A DNA stretch of 64,000 nucleotides from Bacteroidaceae bacterium (GTDB lineage Bacteria; Bacteroidota; Bacteroidia; Bacteroidales; Bacteroidaceae), in contig JAKSIV010000008.1 in assembly GCA_024398635.1 (NCBI GenBank), positions 28,603-92,602 on the forward strand. Direction: 5' to 3'. Positions 26,498-36,400 of this stretch are shown piece after piece. Under the pieces are notes generated by a model. It saw only the letters and a list, made by a program, of their open reading frames with translations, searched no databases and was not told where the DNA came from. Numbering within the stretch: the first letter of the stretch is position 1; each line of letters opens with the position of its first letter. The translations under genes were made by a program, and so were the position numbers.

Positions 26498-28456
26498 TTA
26501 GAATTTTTCACCTTCATCCTCCTCGACACGGTCCTCTTCAACAACCAGATTGTCAATGATGAAGTTCTGACGCTCCATGGTGTTCTTACCCATGTAGAAC
26601 GACAGCAGGTCATCGACGGCATCCGTCTTCTTGAGAGTTACCATCTCCAGACGCATGTCGGGTCCGATAAAGTTCTTGAACTCATCGGGCGATATCTCAC
26701 CAAGTCCTTTGAATCGGGTGATCTCAGGATTGGGTGACAGCTTCTCTATAGCCTGACGGCGTTCCTCGTCCGTGTAGCAGTAGATGGTCTCAAACTCACC
26801 CTTCTCAGTCACCACGCCGTCCACATGGCCGGCAGGACCTTTCTTTTTCTTGCGTTTGTTGCGTACGCGGAACAGGGGAGTCTGCAGGATATATACATGT
26901 CCCTTCCTTATCAGCTCGGGGAAGAACTGCAGGAAGAAGGTTATCATCAGAAGACGAATGTGCATACCGTCCACATCGGCATCGGTAGCCACGATTATCT
27001 TGTTGTAGCGAAGGTCATCAAGTCCCTCCTCGATGTTCAGGGCTGCCTGCAGCAGGTTGAACTCCTCATTCTCATAGACCACCTTCTTGGTAAGGCCATA
27101 GCAGTTGAGCGGCTTACCGCGCAGACTGAATACAGCCTGGGTATTCACGTCACGGCTCTTGGTGATGGATCCGCTTGCAGAGTCACCCTCAGTGATGAAT
27201 ATGCAGCTCTCCTCCTGACGGTCACCGCGGACATCGTTCAGATGGATACGGCAGTCGGCCAGCTTGCGGTTGTGAAGGTTGGCCTTCTTGGCACGCTCAC
27301 GGGCCTGTTTGGTGATACCGGCTATCTCCTTGCGCTCCTTCTCTGATTCAAGAATCTTCTTGAGCAGGACATCGGCCACCTCAGAGTCCTTGTGCAGCAG
27401 GTCATCGACCTCTTTCTTGATGAAATCACCCACAAACTTGTTGAGTGAGACGCCGCCGTTGGGGCTCATCGTGGTAGAGCCCAGTTTGATCTTGGTCTGG
27501 CTCTCAAAGACAGGCTCCTCGACGTTCAGCGCAATGGCGGCAACTATGCCGTTACGGACATCGCCCAACTCGAAGTTCTTGCCGTAGAACTCCTTTATGG
27601 TACGGGCTATATGCTCCTTGAATGCGCTCTGATGTGTTCCGCCCTGTGACGTGTACTGGCCGTTTACGAACGAGTAATACTCCTCGCCGTACTGATTGGT
27701 ATGTGTGAACGCTATCTCTATATCCGTTCCCTGCAGGTGAATGATGGGATAGAGGCTCTGGGCGCTCATGCGCTCCATAAGCAGATCCTCAAGACCGTTG
27801 CGCGACACGAAACGCTGGCCGTTGTACATGATGGTAAGGCCGGTGTTCAGATAGGAGTAGTTGCGCAGCATCGTCTCGATAATGGCGGGACGGAACTGAT
27901 AGCCTGTAAAAAGCTGGTTGTCCGGCTCGAATGAGACGCGGGTTCCGTGCTCCTCGGCACTGGGAAGTGTCTCGTCAGAGATCAGTTTGCCGCGCTCGAA
28001 CCGCAGGGTACGCACCTGACCGTCGCGCCAGCTGCTCACCTCGAAATGGAGACTCAGCGCATTGACTGCCTTAAGACCGACACCGTTCAGACCCACGCTC
28101 TTCTTGAACGCCTTGCTGTCGAACTTACCGCCGGTGTTGAGCATGCTCACAGCCTCGACCAGTTTGCCCTGAGGAATTCCGCGTCCGTAGTCACGTACAA
28201 CAACCTTGCCCGTATCGGCCAGATCTATTTCGATACGCTTGCCGGTATTCATGCGGAACTCATCCACGCTGTTGTCGATAATCTCCTTGAGCAGTACGTA
28301 GATTCCGTCATCGGCTGCCGAACCGTCGCCCAGCTTGCCTATATACATACCCGGACGCGTACGGATATGCTCCATGTCGTCCATGTGGCGGATGTTGTCC
28401 TCATCATACTGCACCTGCGGTGTCTGCGGATCAAATAATTCGTCAGTGTCTGCCAT
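26498..28456 (-). CDS. parE: DNA topoisomerase IV subunit B
   Basis: 652 aa. GHKL ATPase domain: [52 protein letters not shown] domain with [14 protein letters not shown] and [14 protein letters not shown]-terminal [15 protein letters not shown]. The sequence and the coaD-ctp neighbours fit the Bacteroidetes ParE rather than GyrB. Decatenates daughter chromosomes. Confidence 0.93.
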   Translation of the reverse strand: MADTDELFDPQTPQVQYDEDNIRHMDDMEHIRTRPGMYIGKLGDGSAADDGIYVLLKEIIDNSVDEFRMNTGKRIEIDLADTGKVVVRDYGRGIPQGKLVEAVSMLNTGGKFDSKAFKKSVGLNGVGLKAVNALSLHFEVSSWRDGQVRTLRFERGKLISDETLPSAEEHGTRVSFEPDNQLFTGYQFRPAIIETMLRNYSYLNTGLTIMYNGQRFVSRNGLEDLLMERMSAQSLYPIIHLQGTDIEIAFTHTNQYGEEYYSFVNGQYTSQGGTHQSAFKEHIARTIKEFYGKNFELGDVRNGIVAAIALNVEEPVFESQTKIKLGSTTMSPNGGVSLNKFVGDFIKKEVDDLLHKDSEVADVLLKKILESEKERKEIAGITKQARERAKKANLHNRKLADCRIHLNDVRGDRQEESCIFITEGDSASGSITKSRDVNTQAVFSLRGKPLNCYGLTKKVVYENEEFNLLQAALNIEEGLDDLRYNKIIVATDADVDGMHIRLLMITFFLQFFPELIRKGHVYILQTPLFRVRNKRKKKKGPAGHVDGVVTEKGEFETIYCYTDEERRQAIEKLSPNPEITRFKGLGEISPDEFKNFIGPDMRLEMVTLKKTDAVDDLLSFYMGKNTMERQNFIIDNLVVEEDRVEEDEGEKF

Positions 28457-28476
28457 ATATATTTAAAGCATTTGCT

Positions 28477-28508
28477 AATTCTCAATTCTCAATTCTCAAT
28501 TCTCAATT
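28477..28508 (-). repeat. GAGAATT tandem repeat after a stop codon
   Basis: Four units of AATTCTC on the plus strand (GAGAATT in the sense of the upstream minus-strand gene), starting right at the stop of the gene ending at 28509 and filling the gap to parE. Same unit as at 7803-7834. Confidence 0.85.
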
Positions 28509-29648
28509 TCAAATTGTCTTGTAAAAGACGGCTCTGCGGCGCACAATCTTCACTCCCTCATAGTAAGACCACTGGCTCTGCACCTTGGTGTTGTCAACAA
28601 GTTCCGGATTGGTCTCGGCAAGCTTGTATCCCAACTCCACCAAAGTGGGATTGAGTATGGTGAACGGTACTGCGTTGATACCCTTGTTCTGATACTCTGG
28701 CTTGACGGCTATGAAAAGGAACTCCACCATATTGGAGCGCTTTATCTTGAGCGCCTTGATAATGTGCCACCAGCCGAACGGGAACAGGCGGCCCTGAGCC
28801 TTCTGCAGAGCACGTGCGATGGATGTCATCGTGAGCGCTCCGGCCACGAGATTGTCATCCTTGTCAAGCACGAACGCTGCAAAACGTTTGTCCAGAAGAG
28901 GTACGAACTTGCGGGCAAAGTCATCAATCTGCCTGTCGGAGAATGCCGAATATCCGTACAACGGGGCGAACGCCTCATTCACTATATGGAACAGCTTATG
29001 GGCATACTTCTTTGCCTCGACACTCTTGCTGTGCTCAAGCTTGTCAATATGAAGGTTGTAACGGTCAAGCACTATCTTGCCTATGCGCTCCATCTTCTCG
29101 GGCAGGGTGTTGTAGGGTATCTGCCTCTCCACCCACTCGGCCGACTGTTTGAGTCCCAGCTGTTCCATATGCTGCGGATAGTAGGGATAGTTGTAGATGG
29201 TGGCCATTGTTCCCATCAGGTCAAAGCCTTCGGTAAGCATTCCCTCGGGATCAAAATCGGTAAATCCGAATGGTCCCTCCAGCCGGTCCATTCCACGTTC
29301 CTTGCCCCATGCCGATACGGCATCAAGCAACGCACGGCTTACATTAATGTCATCAATGAAATCTATCCATCCGAACCTTACGGTCTTTACTCCCCACGCG
29401 GCATTGGCCTTGCCGTTGATGATGGCTGCCACGCGTCCCACCACCTTACCGTCCTTAAGGGCAATGAACAACTGTGCCTCACAGAATTCAAGTGCGGCAT
29501 TACGTGACGGTTTGAAAGAGTTCTTTGTATCCTGGATAAGATCCGGAACGGCATAGGGATGATTCCTGTACAGCTGCACGTTGAAACGCGCAAACCGGCG
29601 CAAATCCCTTGCTGTCCTGACCGCGATTACGGATATATTGTCAGACAT
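28509..29648 (-). CDS. GNAT-like acyltransferase-fold protein, function unknown
   Basis: 379 aa from ATG 29648 (MSDNISVIAV). It has features of a double GNAT fold: an N-terminal part with AQLFIALKDGKVVGRVAAII and a C-terminal part with NMVEFLFIAVKPEYQNKGINAV, where acetyl-CoA binding loops are expected, though the classical Q/RxxGxG/A motif is weak (QNKGIN). Similar proteins are widespread in Bacteroidetes as uncharacterised N-acetyltransferases. The segment EGPFGFTDFDPEGML is strongly conserved in my recollection of the family. Ends against the GAGAATT repeat. Confidence 0.65.
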   Translation of the reverse strand: MSDNISVIAVRTARDLRRFARFNVQLYRNHPYAVPDLIQDTKNSFKPSRNAALEFCEAQLFIALKDGKVVGRVAAIINGKANAAWGVKTVRFGWIDFIDDINVSRALLDAVSAWGKERGMDRLEGPFGFTDFDPEGMLTEGFDLMGTMATIYNYPYYPQHMEQLGLKQSAEWVERQIPYNTLPEKMERIGKIVLDRYNLHIDKLEHSKSVEAKKYAHKLFHIVNEAFAPLYGYSAFSDRQIDDFARKFVPLLDKRFAAFVLDKDDNLVAGALTMTSIARALQKAQGRLFPFGWWHIIKALKIKRSNMVEFLFIAVKPEYQNKGINAVPFTILNPTLVELGYKLAETNPELVDNTKVQSQWSYYEGVKIVRRRAVFYKTI

Positions 29649-29722
29649 TATCTCCACTGCTTTTAAATTCAGCGAAGATACAAATTATAAGGCAGTCTTC
29701 CCAATACCTACGGCTTTATTTA

Positions 29723-30784
29723 TCAACCGCCGGCGTACTCTTTTTTGGCCTCGTCTAAGAGCTTTACGAAATCAGGATCGGCATGCAGACGGGCAACCAC
29801 ACCTGCCGCCATGATACGGGCGGCCGATATGTCAGTAGCCCAATGCTGACCGGTGATGATGCCGCTGCTACCCATACGGTATCCCAATGCAAGAATGTCA
29901 TTCGCATGATCGGGAGCTATCTCTGTCAGGATGAGAGCCATACCCCAACAATACTGGGCCACCTCACCGTAATAACGGGTGCTGGCAGTATCGACCGGCT
30001 GGCCCACTACCCTGCGTCCGTCAGGCAGACCGGTCTTTGCATCCGGCTTACGTCCGGATTTCTCATAATATTCGGCACGGGCAGCCTCCATATCGGCATA
30101 GAAATCCGGCACCGAGTGCATTGCAGCCACGCAAGCCGCAGCACACATATAACCGGCATTCACATCACTCTGATAATGGGCCGAAACAATGATACGGCTC
30201 TCGCCATACTCAAAGCCACGGCGCAGTATCGTATCCTGATATTCAGGCGCCATCTCGGCAAACACAAGCGCGGTAGCCATACCTCTTGTGGTGTGGCCCG
30301 ACGGATACGATCCGCTGGTACGCAGACTCTCCAAACGGTCTGATCTGCCGGTGGGAATCTCATTGTACTGAATGACCGGACGGATACGCATATACTTCTC
30401 CTTGGGGTTCTTTGACGCCTGCTCGGCAGTATGATAGCTGCGCGACATCAGGTTATAGATGGCAGGAGTCTCCGTGCGGCTGATCTGAAAGCCCAAAGCC
30501 TCGGAGTATATACGGGCCGTCTCGGTGGTGCTTGATGCGGACTCAAGGCTGGCACGTTCTCCACGCTCCGTGGAACGCATGCTCTTTCCCCACTGCCACT
30601 GCATGAAATCATCAATATAAGCGACGCTTGACGTATCGGGAGGTGCCGGCAGAAAGATACCGCCGTCAGGCTGGTTCTCTCTCTCAACATAAAGGTTGGC
30701 GGGCCTGCCCCACTGGGAATAGACACTCACAAACGGCATCAGTATCAGGGCCGATGCCAGCAGTATTCGGTTAGTCTTCTTCAT
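29723..30784 (-). CDS. PAP2-type (class A) acid phosphatase with a degenerate second half-domain
   Basis: 353 aa from ATG 30784 (MKKTNRIL); signal peptide to about residue 24, so exported. Catalytic motifs in order: K-x6-RP (KEKYMRIRP), GSYPSGHT and ESRIIVSAHYQSD (SRx5HxxxD), as in nonspecific acid phosphatases and PAP2 enzymes. After these the chain continues with a diverged copy: GMALILTEIAPDHANDILAL and GSSGIITGQHWATDI match the first copy's GMATALVFAEMAPEYQDTIL and GESRIIVSAHYQSDV. The second copy keeps the His and Asp of the last motif but not the SR pair. This makes it longer than the usual roughly 250 residues. Confidence 0.85.
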   Translation of the reverse strand: MKKTNRILLASALILMPFVSVYSQWGRPANLYVERENQPDGGIFLPAPPDTSSVAYIDDFMQWQWGKSMRSTERGERASLESASSTTETARIYSEALGFQISRTETPAIYNLMSRSYHTAEQASKNPKEKYMRIRPVIQYNEIPTGRSDRLESLRTSGSYPSGHTTRGMATALVFAEMAPEYQDTILRRGFEYGESRIIVSAHYQSDVNAGYMCAAACVAAMHSVPDFYADMEAARAEYYEKSGRKPDAKTGLPDGRRVVGQPVDTASTRYYGEVAQYCWGMALILTEIAPDHANDILALGYRMGSSGIITGQHWATDISAARIMAAGVVARLHADPDFVKLLDEAKKEYAGG

Positions 30785-30825
30785 AAACATATGGTGCGAA
30801 TATAGTCATTTTCTTAAAAACAGCA

Positions 30826-30852
30826 AGCACCAGGGAAAAACGACCCTGGTGC
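30826..30852 (-). terminator. Terminator of the BlaI-M56-TlpA transcription unit
   Basis: Arms GCACCAGGG/CCCTGGTGC (9 pairs) with loop TCGTTTTT (minus strand), followed by TTGCTGTTTTT. It lies 38 bases past the TlpA-like gene. Confidence 0.8.
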
Positions 30853-30889
30853 CCGATGTGCGAAACAAGGACTATTATCTGCAGATTTT

Positions 30890-31942
30890 TTACTTAATCA
30901 GTTCGGCAAGCTTCCTGCTCAGCGCGGTTCCGCGCAATCCCTTCCCTACGATGATACCTGTCCGGCAGTCAACCAGAAAATTAGAAGGGATACTGTCAAT
31001 GTTGTAGAGACGTGCTACCTCATTACTCCAGTATTTTAGGTCGCTTACATGAATCCAGTTCATATTTTCTTCTTCTATCGCTTTCAGCCATGAATCACGA
31101 TCCTGGTCAAGCGAAACTCCGATAATCTCGAAACCTTTGGATGAGTAAGTGTCATACGCCTCCTTGAGATAAGGCAACTCACCCATGCACGGTCCGCACC
31201 ATGATGCCCAGAAATCAATAAGCACATAACGGTTCTTTGGATCGGCCATCACCTTGCTTGCCGTCACGGGATTGCCGTCAGCATCGTTCTGGGTGAAATC
31301 TATGTACGGCTTGCCCTCAACAAGGCTCATCAGGTTATCGACCCTGTCACTCAAGGCCTGCCAGCGTGATGCCTTTTTGACCGGTTTTGAGAATCTGTCA
31401 AGGAACGTGCGTACCGATTCAGGATCCGACGGTGAATAGAGCGCTTCAAGGCAAATCAGGCCAAAATAGTTGTCCAGATTGTTTACAAGACCATCCTTGA
31501 GCATCTGCTCGTACTCATCTATCAGAGCCATGATCTGGTCATTGCCCATTCCGCCGCTTTCTGTCAGCAACATGTTTATCTTGCGGGTCAAGGCAATGAA
31601 TTCACTGTATGAGTCATTAGCCTTGGTACCTTTCATGACGTATGAAGAGTCAGGTTCCATTGACATTGTGATGTCGCCCGGTTCCAGAAGCACGACACAG
31701 CTGTTTGCATTTGTGAACTTGTTCGTTACCACACGGCACATAGCCGGGATATCTGCAACACCTGAGAACATGAAACTGCCGTCAGTGCTTGCAACTGCAT
31801 CAATGACTTTAGAGTCCTCGCCGAGAAGCCACACAGAGTCACACTTGCAGTCAGCGAACTTTCCGCTGACGGTGTATTTGTTGTCAGCTGAGCATCCGCA
31901 TACCAATGCCCCGATAACCAATGACAAAACAATCCTTTTCAT
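30890..31942 (-). CDS. TlpA/ResA-type thioredoxin lipoprotein with DUF4369-like N-domain
   Basis: 350 aa from ATG 31942 (MKRIVLSLVIGALVCGC); lipobox VCGC. Residues 25-120 look like the DUF4369 beta domain (KYTVSGKFADCKCDSVWLL). The C-terminal thioredoxin domain carries FWASWCGPCMGELPYL and the cis-Pro region SIPSNFLVD. Likely reduces envelope disulfides. It starts 14 bases after the M56 protein gene, so it is part of that regulatory operon. Confidence 0.85.
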   Translation of the reverse strand: MKRIVLSLVIGALVCGCSADNKYTVSGKFADCKCDSVWLLGEDSKVIDAVASTDGSFMFSGVADIPAMCRVVTNKFTNANSCVVLLEPGDITMSMEPDSSYVMKGTKANDSYSEFIALTRKINMLLTESGGMGNDQIMALIDEYEQMLKDGLVNNLDNYFGLICLEALYSPSDPESVRTFLDRFSKPVKKASRWQALSDRVDNLMSLVEGKPYIDFTQNDADGNPVTASKVMADPKNRYVLIDFWASWCGPCMGELPYLKEAYDTYSSKGFEIIGVSLDQDRDSWLKAIEEENMNWIHVSDLKYWSNEVARLYNIDSIPSNFLVDCRTGIIVGKGLRGTALSRKLAELIK

Positions 31943-31956
31943 ACTCACTGAGGTTT

Positions 31957-34665
31957 TTATTTTACTGAAGGAATGAAAGCTACATTATTGAGAGGCAACT
32001 CAAACTTCTTATGACATATCGTACCCTCCAGCTTGGAGACTGTTCCTTTCTCATTATTCGGGAGGATCTTATTGATATCCACTGTCGGGAACATCAGCTG
32101 AAGATGATTCAGCATATGGTCACCGCCGCGATCGAAATCCTCATCCAACGGAACAGTGGCCTTATTGATCTTGACCTTTGTGCCGTCATTGAGGACCAAT
32201 GTCAGGTCGCTGCCCAGCTGACCGGGATATGAGAAATCAGCCCTGACAAGAAGATCCATGAATACCGTTGTCTCATCGGGAGTAACCTCAATACGATATA
32301 CCTCTAACGAGTTGCGGTTGGTGGTTCCCTCAAGCTCCAGCTCCATGTAGCATCCTGCACGCAGCAGCTGTATGCCGTCAAACAGGTTCTCATTGCCTGA
32401 GACATTGATGCCACGCATCAGATAATCAATCTTTCCGGTAAGCAGGTCCAGATCCAGGAGGTCGAGCCTGTTTACATCGGCGGGAACAGGTTCAAAGACG
32501 AATGTTGACAAATGGTGACCACGCTCAGGTACCCAGCAGAATGAACCGTTGGCATACTCATACTCAGGAACCCAGGGATAATCGGCAAAATTCTGATGTC
32601 CGTAGTTTGCCACGCATGAATACTCTTTTCCGTTGGCAACCAGCTTCATAGTGCTGAAATCACCGGGTCTGCTCCATACGTTACGTCCCAAGCCTCTGTA
32701 ATCAAGGATGACCACAGTCTCATTCTCACCGAACGAGATATCGCTTATCACGCCGTCCGATGTGCTGTAATAAACCTGGGGGCTATGAACCACCTTCTTG
32801 GCCTGGTCAAGGAAATCAGTCGTGTATTCGGCACGGATGCGGCTCTCGACCTCCATTACGGTCTTGCCCTTGAACTCCTTGTCCAGATCACGCTTGGTAG
32901 GCAGGATTGTGGTGAGATAGTAACCATTCTCCTTAAGCGCGCGGCTCACCTCTCCGTTATTCTTCTTTCCTCCAAGAAGTTCTTCCAAAGCAGACTTGGC
33001 GGTAGGACTTTCACAGATATTGATCGAGAACGTACGGCTGCCACGCTCATATGCGGCCTTCATTATGATTGAAGCGTCAGACCACGGCATTCTGTCATCG
33101 GGGAAGAAGGCGATATACTCTATGTCAAGAGCCTTGATCCAGTCTGTCAGCTCCTGGGGTGTACCGTGTACGATCAGGCCGTTGTGATCAAGTTCATAGA
33201 CTCCTTTTTTAGTCCATGTGTAGATTCGGCCGTACTTGTAGGTGGAGTAGTAAGCCTCGCGCCATTCGGCATCGCTCTTTACTACCAATGCATAGATTCC
33301 AACCTCATTCAGCATATCCACCAACGGACGGGCGCGCATAAGACCTGTAGTGGTCTGGTCGCCATTGAGTTTAGAGAGCACGATGGTAATGCGGTGGGTG
33401 TTGAATCCCTTGTAATCCAGCAGGTAGTCAGCTACCTCCTCGGGTTTCATGACAGCCTCAACGCGGTCACCGGTACGGACTATCACCGTATCACCCTCTG
33501 TAAGCCATACCGCACCTGTCTCCCACGGGAAGCGGTTGAATTTACCCTGACCGTAAATCTGGTCAAGGATCTCCATTGAGTCACGCAGTACGTCAACGTT
33601 ACGCTTGTTGCCTGATGAAGATTGGGTTTTGTTCTGCGACTGAGAATCAGGTTTGCAGTCGTAAACGGTGACTGCAAACGAGATGATTACCAGCCCAACA
33701 AGGAGAGGGGCATAAAGAGCCTTGAAAGCTCTTGCAAACTTGGAGTCTTTTCTGTTCATCATTCTTATTCTATTGGAAAGGTTCTGTTTCTTGAAGTGAT
33801 TGGTTACGCTGAAACCGTTCATTGAGGCGACTTTGCCCAACAGCATATACTGGTATTCCTTGGCATCATATCCCTCACTCAGGACACAGCCGTCAGCCTG
33901 GAACTCATGCACATCCTGAAGGTCCTTTCGCAACATTGAAGTTACGGGATTGAACCACTGCATTGACGACAGCAGGTCAACCATCATCAGGTCATATGAG
34001 TGTCCCAGACGGACATGAGTCATCTCATGGTCGATAATCACGTCACGGTTATCGGACTCATAATCCTCACGAGACATGACGATATTGCCAATCCAGCTGA
34101 ACGGGGATATGTTCATCTCGACCACATATATGTTTATGTAGTTCTTTGAGCTGACCTTGCGTCCTGTCCTTATGATACGGCGCACCTGAATGATTGACAG
34201 AGCCGTACGGGACAGATGGAACACGAATCCGGCAAACCATACAGTCAGTGCCACTATCCACCAGTTGACGGTTCTGGCAGGCTTTTCAGGCATAACGATG
34301 GAAGGTAAGGCCTGTTCAACTGCAGCCACGTTCTGAGCGGCATCCGATACGGCGTTCGCGTCCTGCTCAAACGTAAAGTCAGGAACCATTGACATGGGAA
34401 CCGCCATCTCGCCTGCATTGCGTGACATGACCGACGGCATCTCCTCGGCAGGCACGTAACGGTGTATGGTAAATACGCAGAAAGGCAGAAAAAATGACGA
34501 CAGCACCATACTTGTAAGCAGGAAACGGTTCAGCTTATGGAACGTCTCCTTGCTCATGAGCAGGCGGTAGAAGAGATAGAAGCAAACCAGGATCAGCGCC
34601 ACCTTGAACTGATAGGTAAGGAAAGCTGTTCCGATTGTTGTCTCTGTTGTGAAAAGGATATTCAT
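31957..34665 (-). CDS. BlaR1-like M56 metallopeptidase with large C-terminal domain (module 1)
   Basis: 902 aa. N-terminal BlaR1-type membrane region: helices near 15-30, 45-60 and about 135-155, then a cytoplasmic zinc protease site H213-EMTH-217 (DHEMTHVRLGHS) and downstream HEFQADGCV. A fourth helix lies near 315. About 560 residues follow, presumably outside the membrane, with no penicillin-binding motif. This part has related segments in the second M56 protein of the window: MKPEEVADYLLDYKGFNT, ETTVFMDLLVRADFSYPG, LDEDFDRGGD. Its partner repressor is encoded just upstream. In BlaR1 systems a signal activates the protease, which removes the repressor; the signal here is unknown. Confidence 0.85.
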   Translation of the reverse strand: MNILFTTETTIGTAFLTYQFKVALILVCFYLFYRLLMSKETFHKLNRFLLTSMVLSSFFLPFCVFTIHRYVPAEEMPSVMSRNAGEMAVPMSMVPDFTFEQDANAVSDAAQNVAAVEQALPSIVMPEKPARTVNWWIVALTVWFAGFVFHLSRTALSIIQVRRIIRTGRKVSSKNYINIYVVEMNISPFSWIGNIVMSREDYESDNRDVIIDHEMTHVRLGHSYDLMMVDLLSSMQWFNPVTSMLRKDLQDVHEFQADGCVLSEGYDAKEYQYMLLGKVASMNGFSVTNHFKKQNLSNRIRMMNRKDSKFARAFKALYAPLLVGLVIISFAVTVYDCKPDSQSQNKTQSSSGNKRNVDVLRDSMEILDQIYGQGKFNRFPWETGAVWLTEGDTVIVRTGDRVEAVMKPEEVADYLLDYKGFNTHRITIVLSKLNGDQTTTGLMRARPLVDMLNEVGIYALVVKSDAEWREAYYSTYKYGRIYTWTKKGVYELDHNGLIVHGTPQELTDWIKALDIEYIAFFPDDRMPWSDASIIMKAAYERGSRTFSINICESPTAKSALEELLGGKKNNGEVSRALKENGYYLTTILPTKRDLDKEFKGKTVMEVESRIRAEYTTDFLDQAKKVVHSPQVYYSTSDGVISDISFGENETVVILDYRGLGRNVWSRPGDFSTMKLVANGKEYSCVANYGHQNFADYPWVPEYEYANGSFCWVPERGHHLSTFVFEPVPADVNRLDLLDLDLLTGKIDYLMRGINVSGNENLFDGIQLLRAGCYMELELEGTTNRNSLEVYRIEVTPDETTVFMDLLVRADFSYPGQLGSDLTLVLNDGTKVKINKATVPLDEDFDRGGDHMLNHLQLMFPTVDINKILPNNEKGTVSKLEGTICHKKFELPLNNVAFIPSVK

Positions 34666-34706
34666 TGAAAACGTAGTTAGGCTAGATGTCAGTTATCAGA
34701 AGTTCA

Positions 34707-35072
34707 CTATTGCTCTTTGCCCCGTTCTATCTGTGCAATCAGTCCCTTCAGGTCATCAAGCGAGATTTTCTCCTCACGGACCAGCGCAGAGACCGCGCCA
34801 AGATATGAGTTGTTGAAGCAAGAGCCGATCAGGCTGTCCAGATTCATCTCATTATACTCCTTACGGCTGAAAGAGGGATAGTACTGGAACGAGCCGCTGA
34901 TGGATTTATGCTTGAGGTAGCCGTTTGACTCAAGCGTACGTACCTGGGTTGACAAGGTGTTGAAATGAGGCTGGGGATCAGGATACATTTCCTGAAGCTC
35001 CTTGACATAAAGCGGCCCCTTGTCCCAGAACCAGTTCATGATGATCTCCTCTTTTTTTGTAAGTCTCTTCAT
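34707..35072 (-). CDS. BlaI/MecI-family repressor (module 1)
   Basis: 121 aa. Winged-helix N-domain (MKRLTKKEEIIMNWFWDKGPL; TLSTQVRTLESNGYLKH as recognition helix region) and a short dimerisation/cleavage tail. Standard length for BlaI/MecI/CopY repressors. 41 bases upstream of the M56 gene, same operon. Promoter at 35147-35178. Confidence 0.92.
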   Translation of the reverse strand: MKRLTKKEEIIMNWFWDKGPLYVKELQEMYPDPQPHFNTLSTQVRTLESNGYLKHKSISGSFQYYPSFSRKEYNEMNLDSLIGSCFNNSYLGAVSALVREEKISLDDLKGLIAQIERGKEQ

Positions 35073-35146
35073 AAGTTCATTGAAAAAAGTAAGTATTCAC
35101 GCACATTTGATCACTAACAGAAAAATTAATAACCAAAGTTCTGACG

Positions 35147-35178
35147 CAAACATACAACTAAAATCATTCGTTTCCAAA
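35147..35178 (-). promoter_or_regulatory. Promoter of BlaI-M56 module 1
   Basis: Minus strand TTTG (35175-35178), 20 bases, TATGTTTG (35147-35154), a full Bacteroidetes -33/-7 pair. Flanking AACTAAAATC (35157) and its distant mirror GATTTTTTTTAGTT (35189) could be repressor sites. Confidence 0.65.
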
Positions 35179-35218
35179 TTTTTTAACGATTTTTTTTAGT
35201 TATCTTCAAAAGGTCTCA

Positions 35219-35240
35219 GTTCAAGCCCTAGATGGCCCAC
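35219..35240 (+). other. Copy of the tRNA-Met 3' end (attachment-site remnant)
   Basis: 22 bases identical to the T-loop-to-3'-end part of the tRNA-Met gene at 42256-42277, including one base past the tRNA, but on the opposite strand. It directly abuts a decayed integrase. tRNA 3' ends are classic integration sites of tyrosine-recombinase elements. Confidence 0.75.
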
Positions 35241-35612
35241 GAAACGCACGGAAGGCGGATCGGAAGTGATCATACCCATCATCAAACCATTGCAGAACAT
35301 TCTTGACGAAATTGCCGCCGAACCCAAACTGGGCTCATTCGTGTTTCCTGACATCCTGCAGGGTGCCGCCATTCATACGGCACGAACCTGGCGCATGCCC
35401 ACGTTGAGGAGAAGTGCATATCGGAAAGCATGGGCCACTCGGTGAACAAGTCAATCACCGACCGTTACATAGCCAACTACCCGCTTGAGACCCAGTTCGA
35501 GTACAACAGCAAACTGCTGGACCTGGAGCCCAAGCTGACGGCCGATGACATAGGCCGGATGACCGAAGAGCAGAAGACGGAGCTGATTCTGAAACTGCTG
35601 GCAAAGAGATGA
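35241..35612 (+). pseudogene. Tyrosine recombinase (integrase) remnant
   Basis: Two pieces in different frames. The first reads EVIIPIIKPLQNILDEIAAE and PKLGSFVFPDIL (about 35263-35380), the N-terminal part of a catalytic domain. The second, from about 35405, reads HVEEKCISESMGHSVNKSI followed by TDRYIANYP, the C-terminal GH...Y motif with the nucleophilic Tyr, and ends at 35612. The 60-80 residues that should carry the HxxR motif between them are missing, so it is inactive. The 5' part is cut at the tRNA-derived sequence. Confidence 0.75.
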
Positions 35613-35647
35613 GCAACAAGTTTATAACTGACAAATGAAATCAAGAT

Positions 35648-36400
35648 ATGACAGACAAAGCAGATTCTGAATTCAGTACCATCAGAAACGCCATGAACAA
35701 CAAATTCATAGAATACGTATGCCAATGGAGAAAGGAACATCCTGATGAATACGAGGAATTCCGCAACGGTGTCAGTGCGGTATCTGCCGGTGACACATCG
35801 ACCTTTGAAAAGCTGTTCGAAGTCATAATGACCTGCATACCGCATGCTGTCATCAATGAATGCATGGCCTTCTTCGGCGTGCAGTCAGCCACTGATAGTT
35901 CCATAAGCAAGCTGGCATCGGACAGTATCAGACAGGGCTACGACAGAAAGGCCGACTGGGAGAATGACTTCGATGACGTTGAGGACCCTGACGTGCGCCG
36001 TGAGGTCATGCGGTCCATAGCGGAAACGCCAGGCAGGAAAGGGCGCCCGCATCTGGAGCAGAAAGAGTACAGCATTGACGACTGTCTGATAGCAAAAGAC
36101 AAGGAAGCGTTGAAGGAGCAGATTCTGGCCGTCCTTGGTGAAATGCAGCACGACTACGATCTTGCATTCATCCGTGAAGCCCTGCGATGCTCGAACCATC
36201 TGGCTGACATCTCTTATCCCTTCTTTCATCATGCAATATGCGTATTCAGCGGAATGGAATTCAAGTATGACCGCGCGCAGAGAATGTCCACCCTGATTGA
36301 GTTCAGACATGCTGAATTCGTAGCGTCACATGATCCGAGGAATCTGCGCGGAAAACGCATGATCAGACTGTGGGCGGACATGTTTAGTGAGGTGGAATGA
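35648..36400 (+). CDS. Hypothetical protein of the integration scar
   Basis: 250 aa, no signal peptide or membrane segment; acidic and helical, with N-terminal NNKFIEYVCQWRKEHPDEY and central KPDVRREVM-like segments (DPDVRREVMRSIAETPGRKG). I do not recognise the family. It starts 36 bases after the integrase fragment, in the same direction, and ends before a strong hairpin, so it looks like accessory cargo with an intact frame. Confidence 0.65.
   Translation: MTDKADSEFSTIRNAMNNKFIEYVCQWRKEHPDEYEEFRNGVSAVSAGDTSTFEKLFEVIMTCIPHAVINECMAFFGVQSATDSSISKLASDSIRQGYDRKADWENDFDDVEDPDVRREVMRSIAETPGRKGRPHLEQKEYSIDDCLIAKDKEALKEQILAVLGEMQHDYDLAFIREALRCSNHLADISYPFFHHAICVFSGMEFKYDRAQRMSTLIEFRHAEFVASHDPRNLRGKRMIRLWADMFSEVE

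Noticed and set aside
24795..29507. Long plus-strand frames over ctpA, parE and the GNAT-like gene
   Set aside because: Antisense to well-identified proteins; no protein-like motifs of their own.
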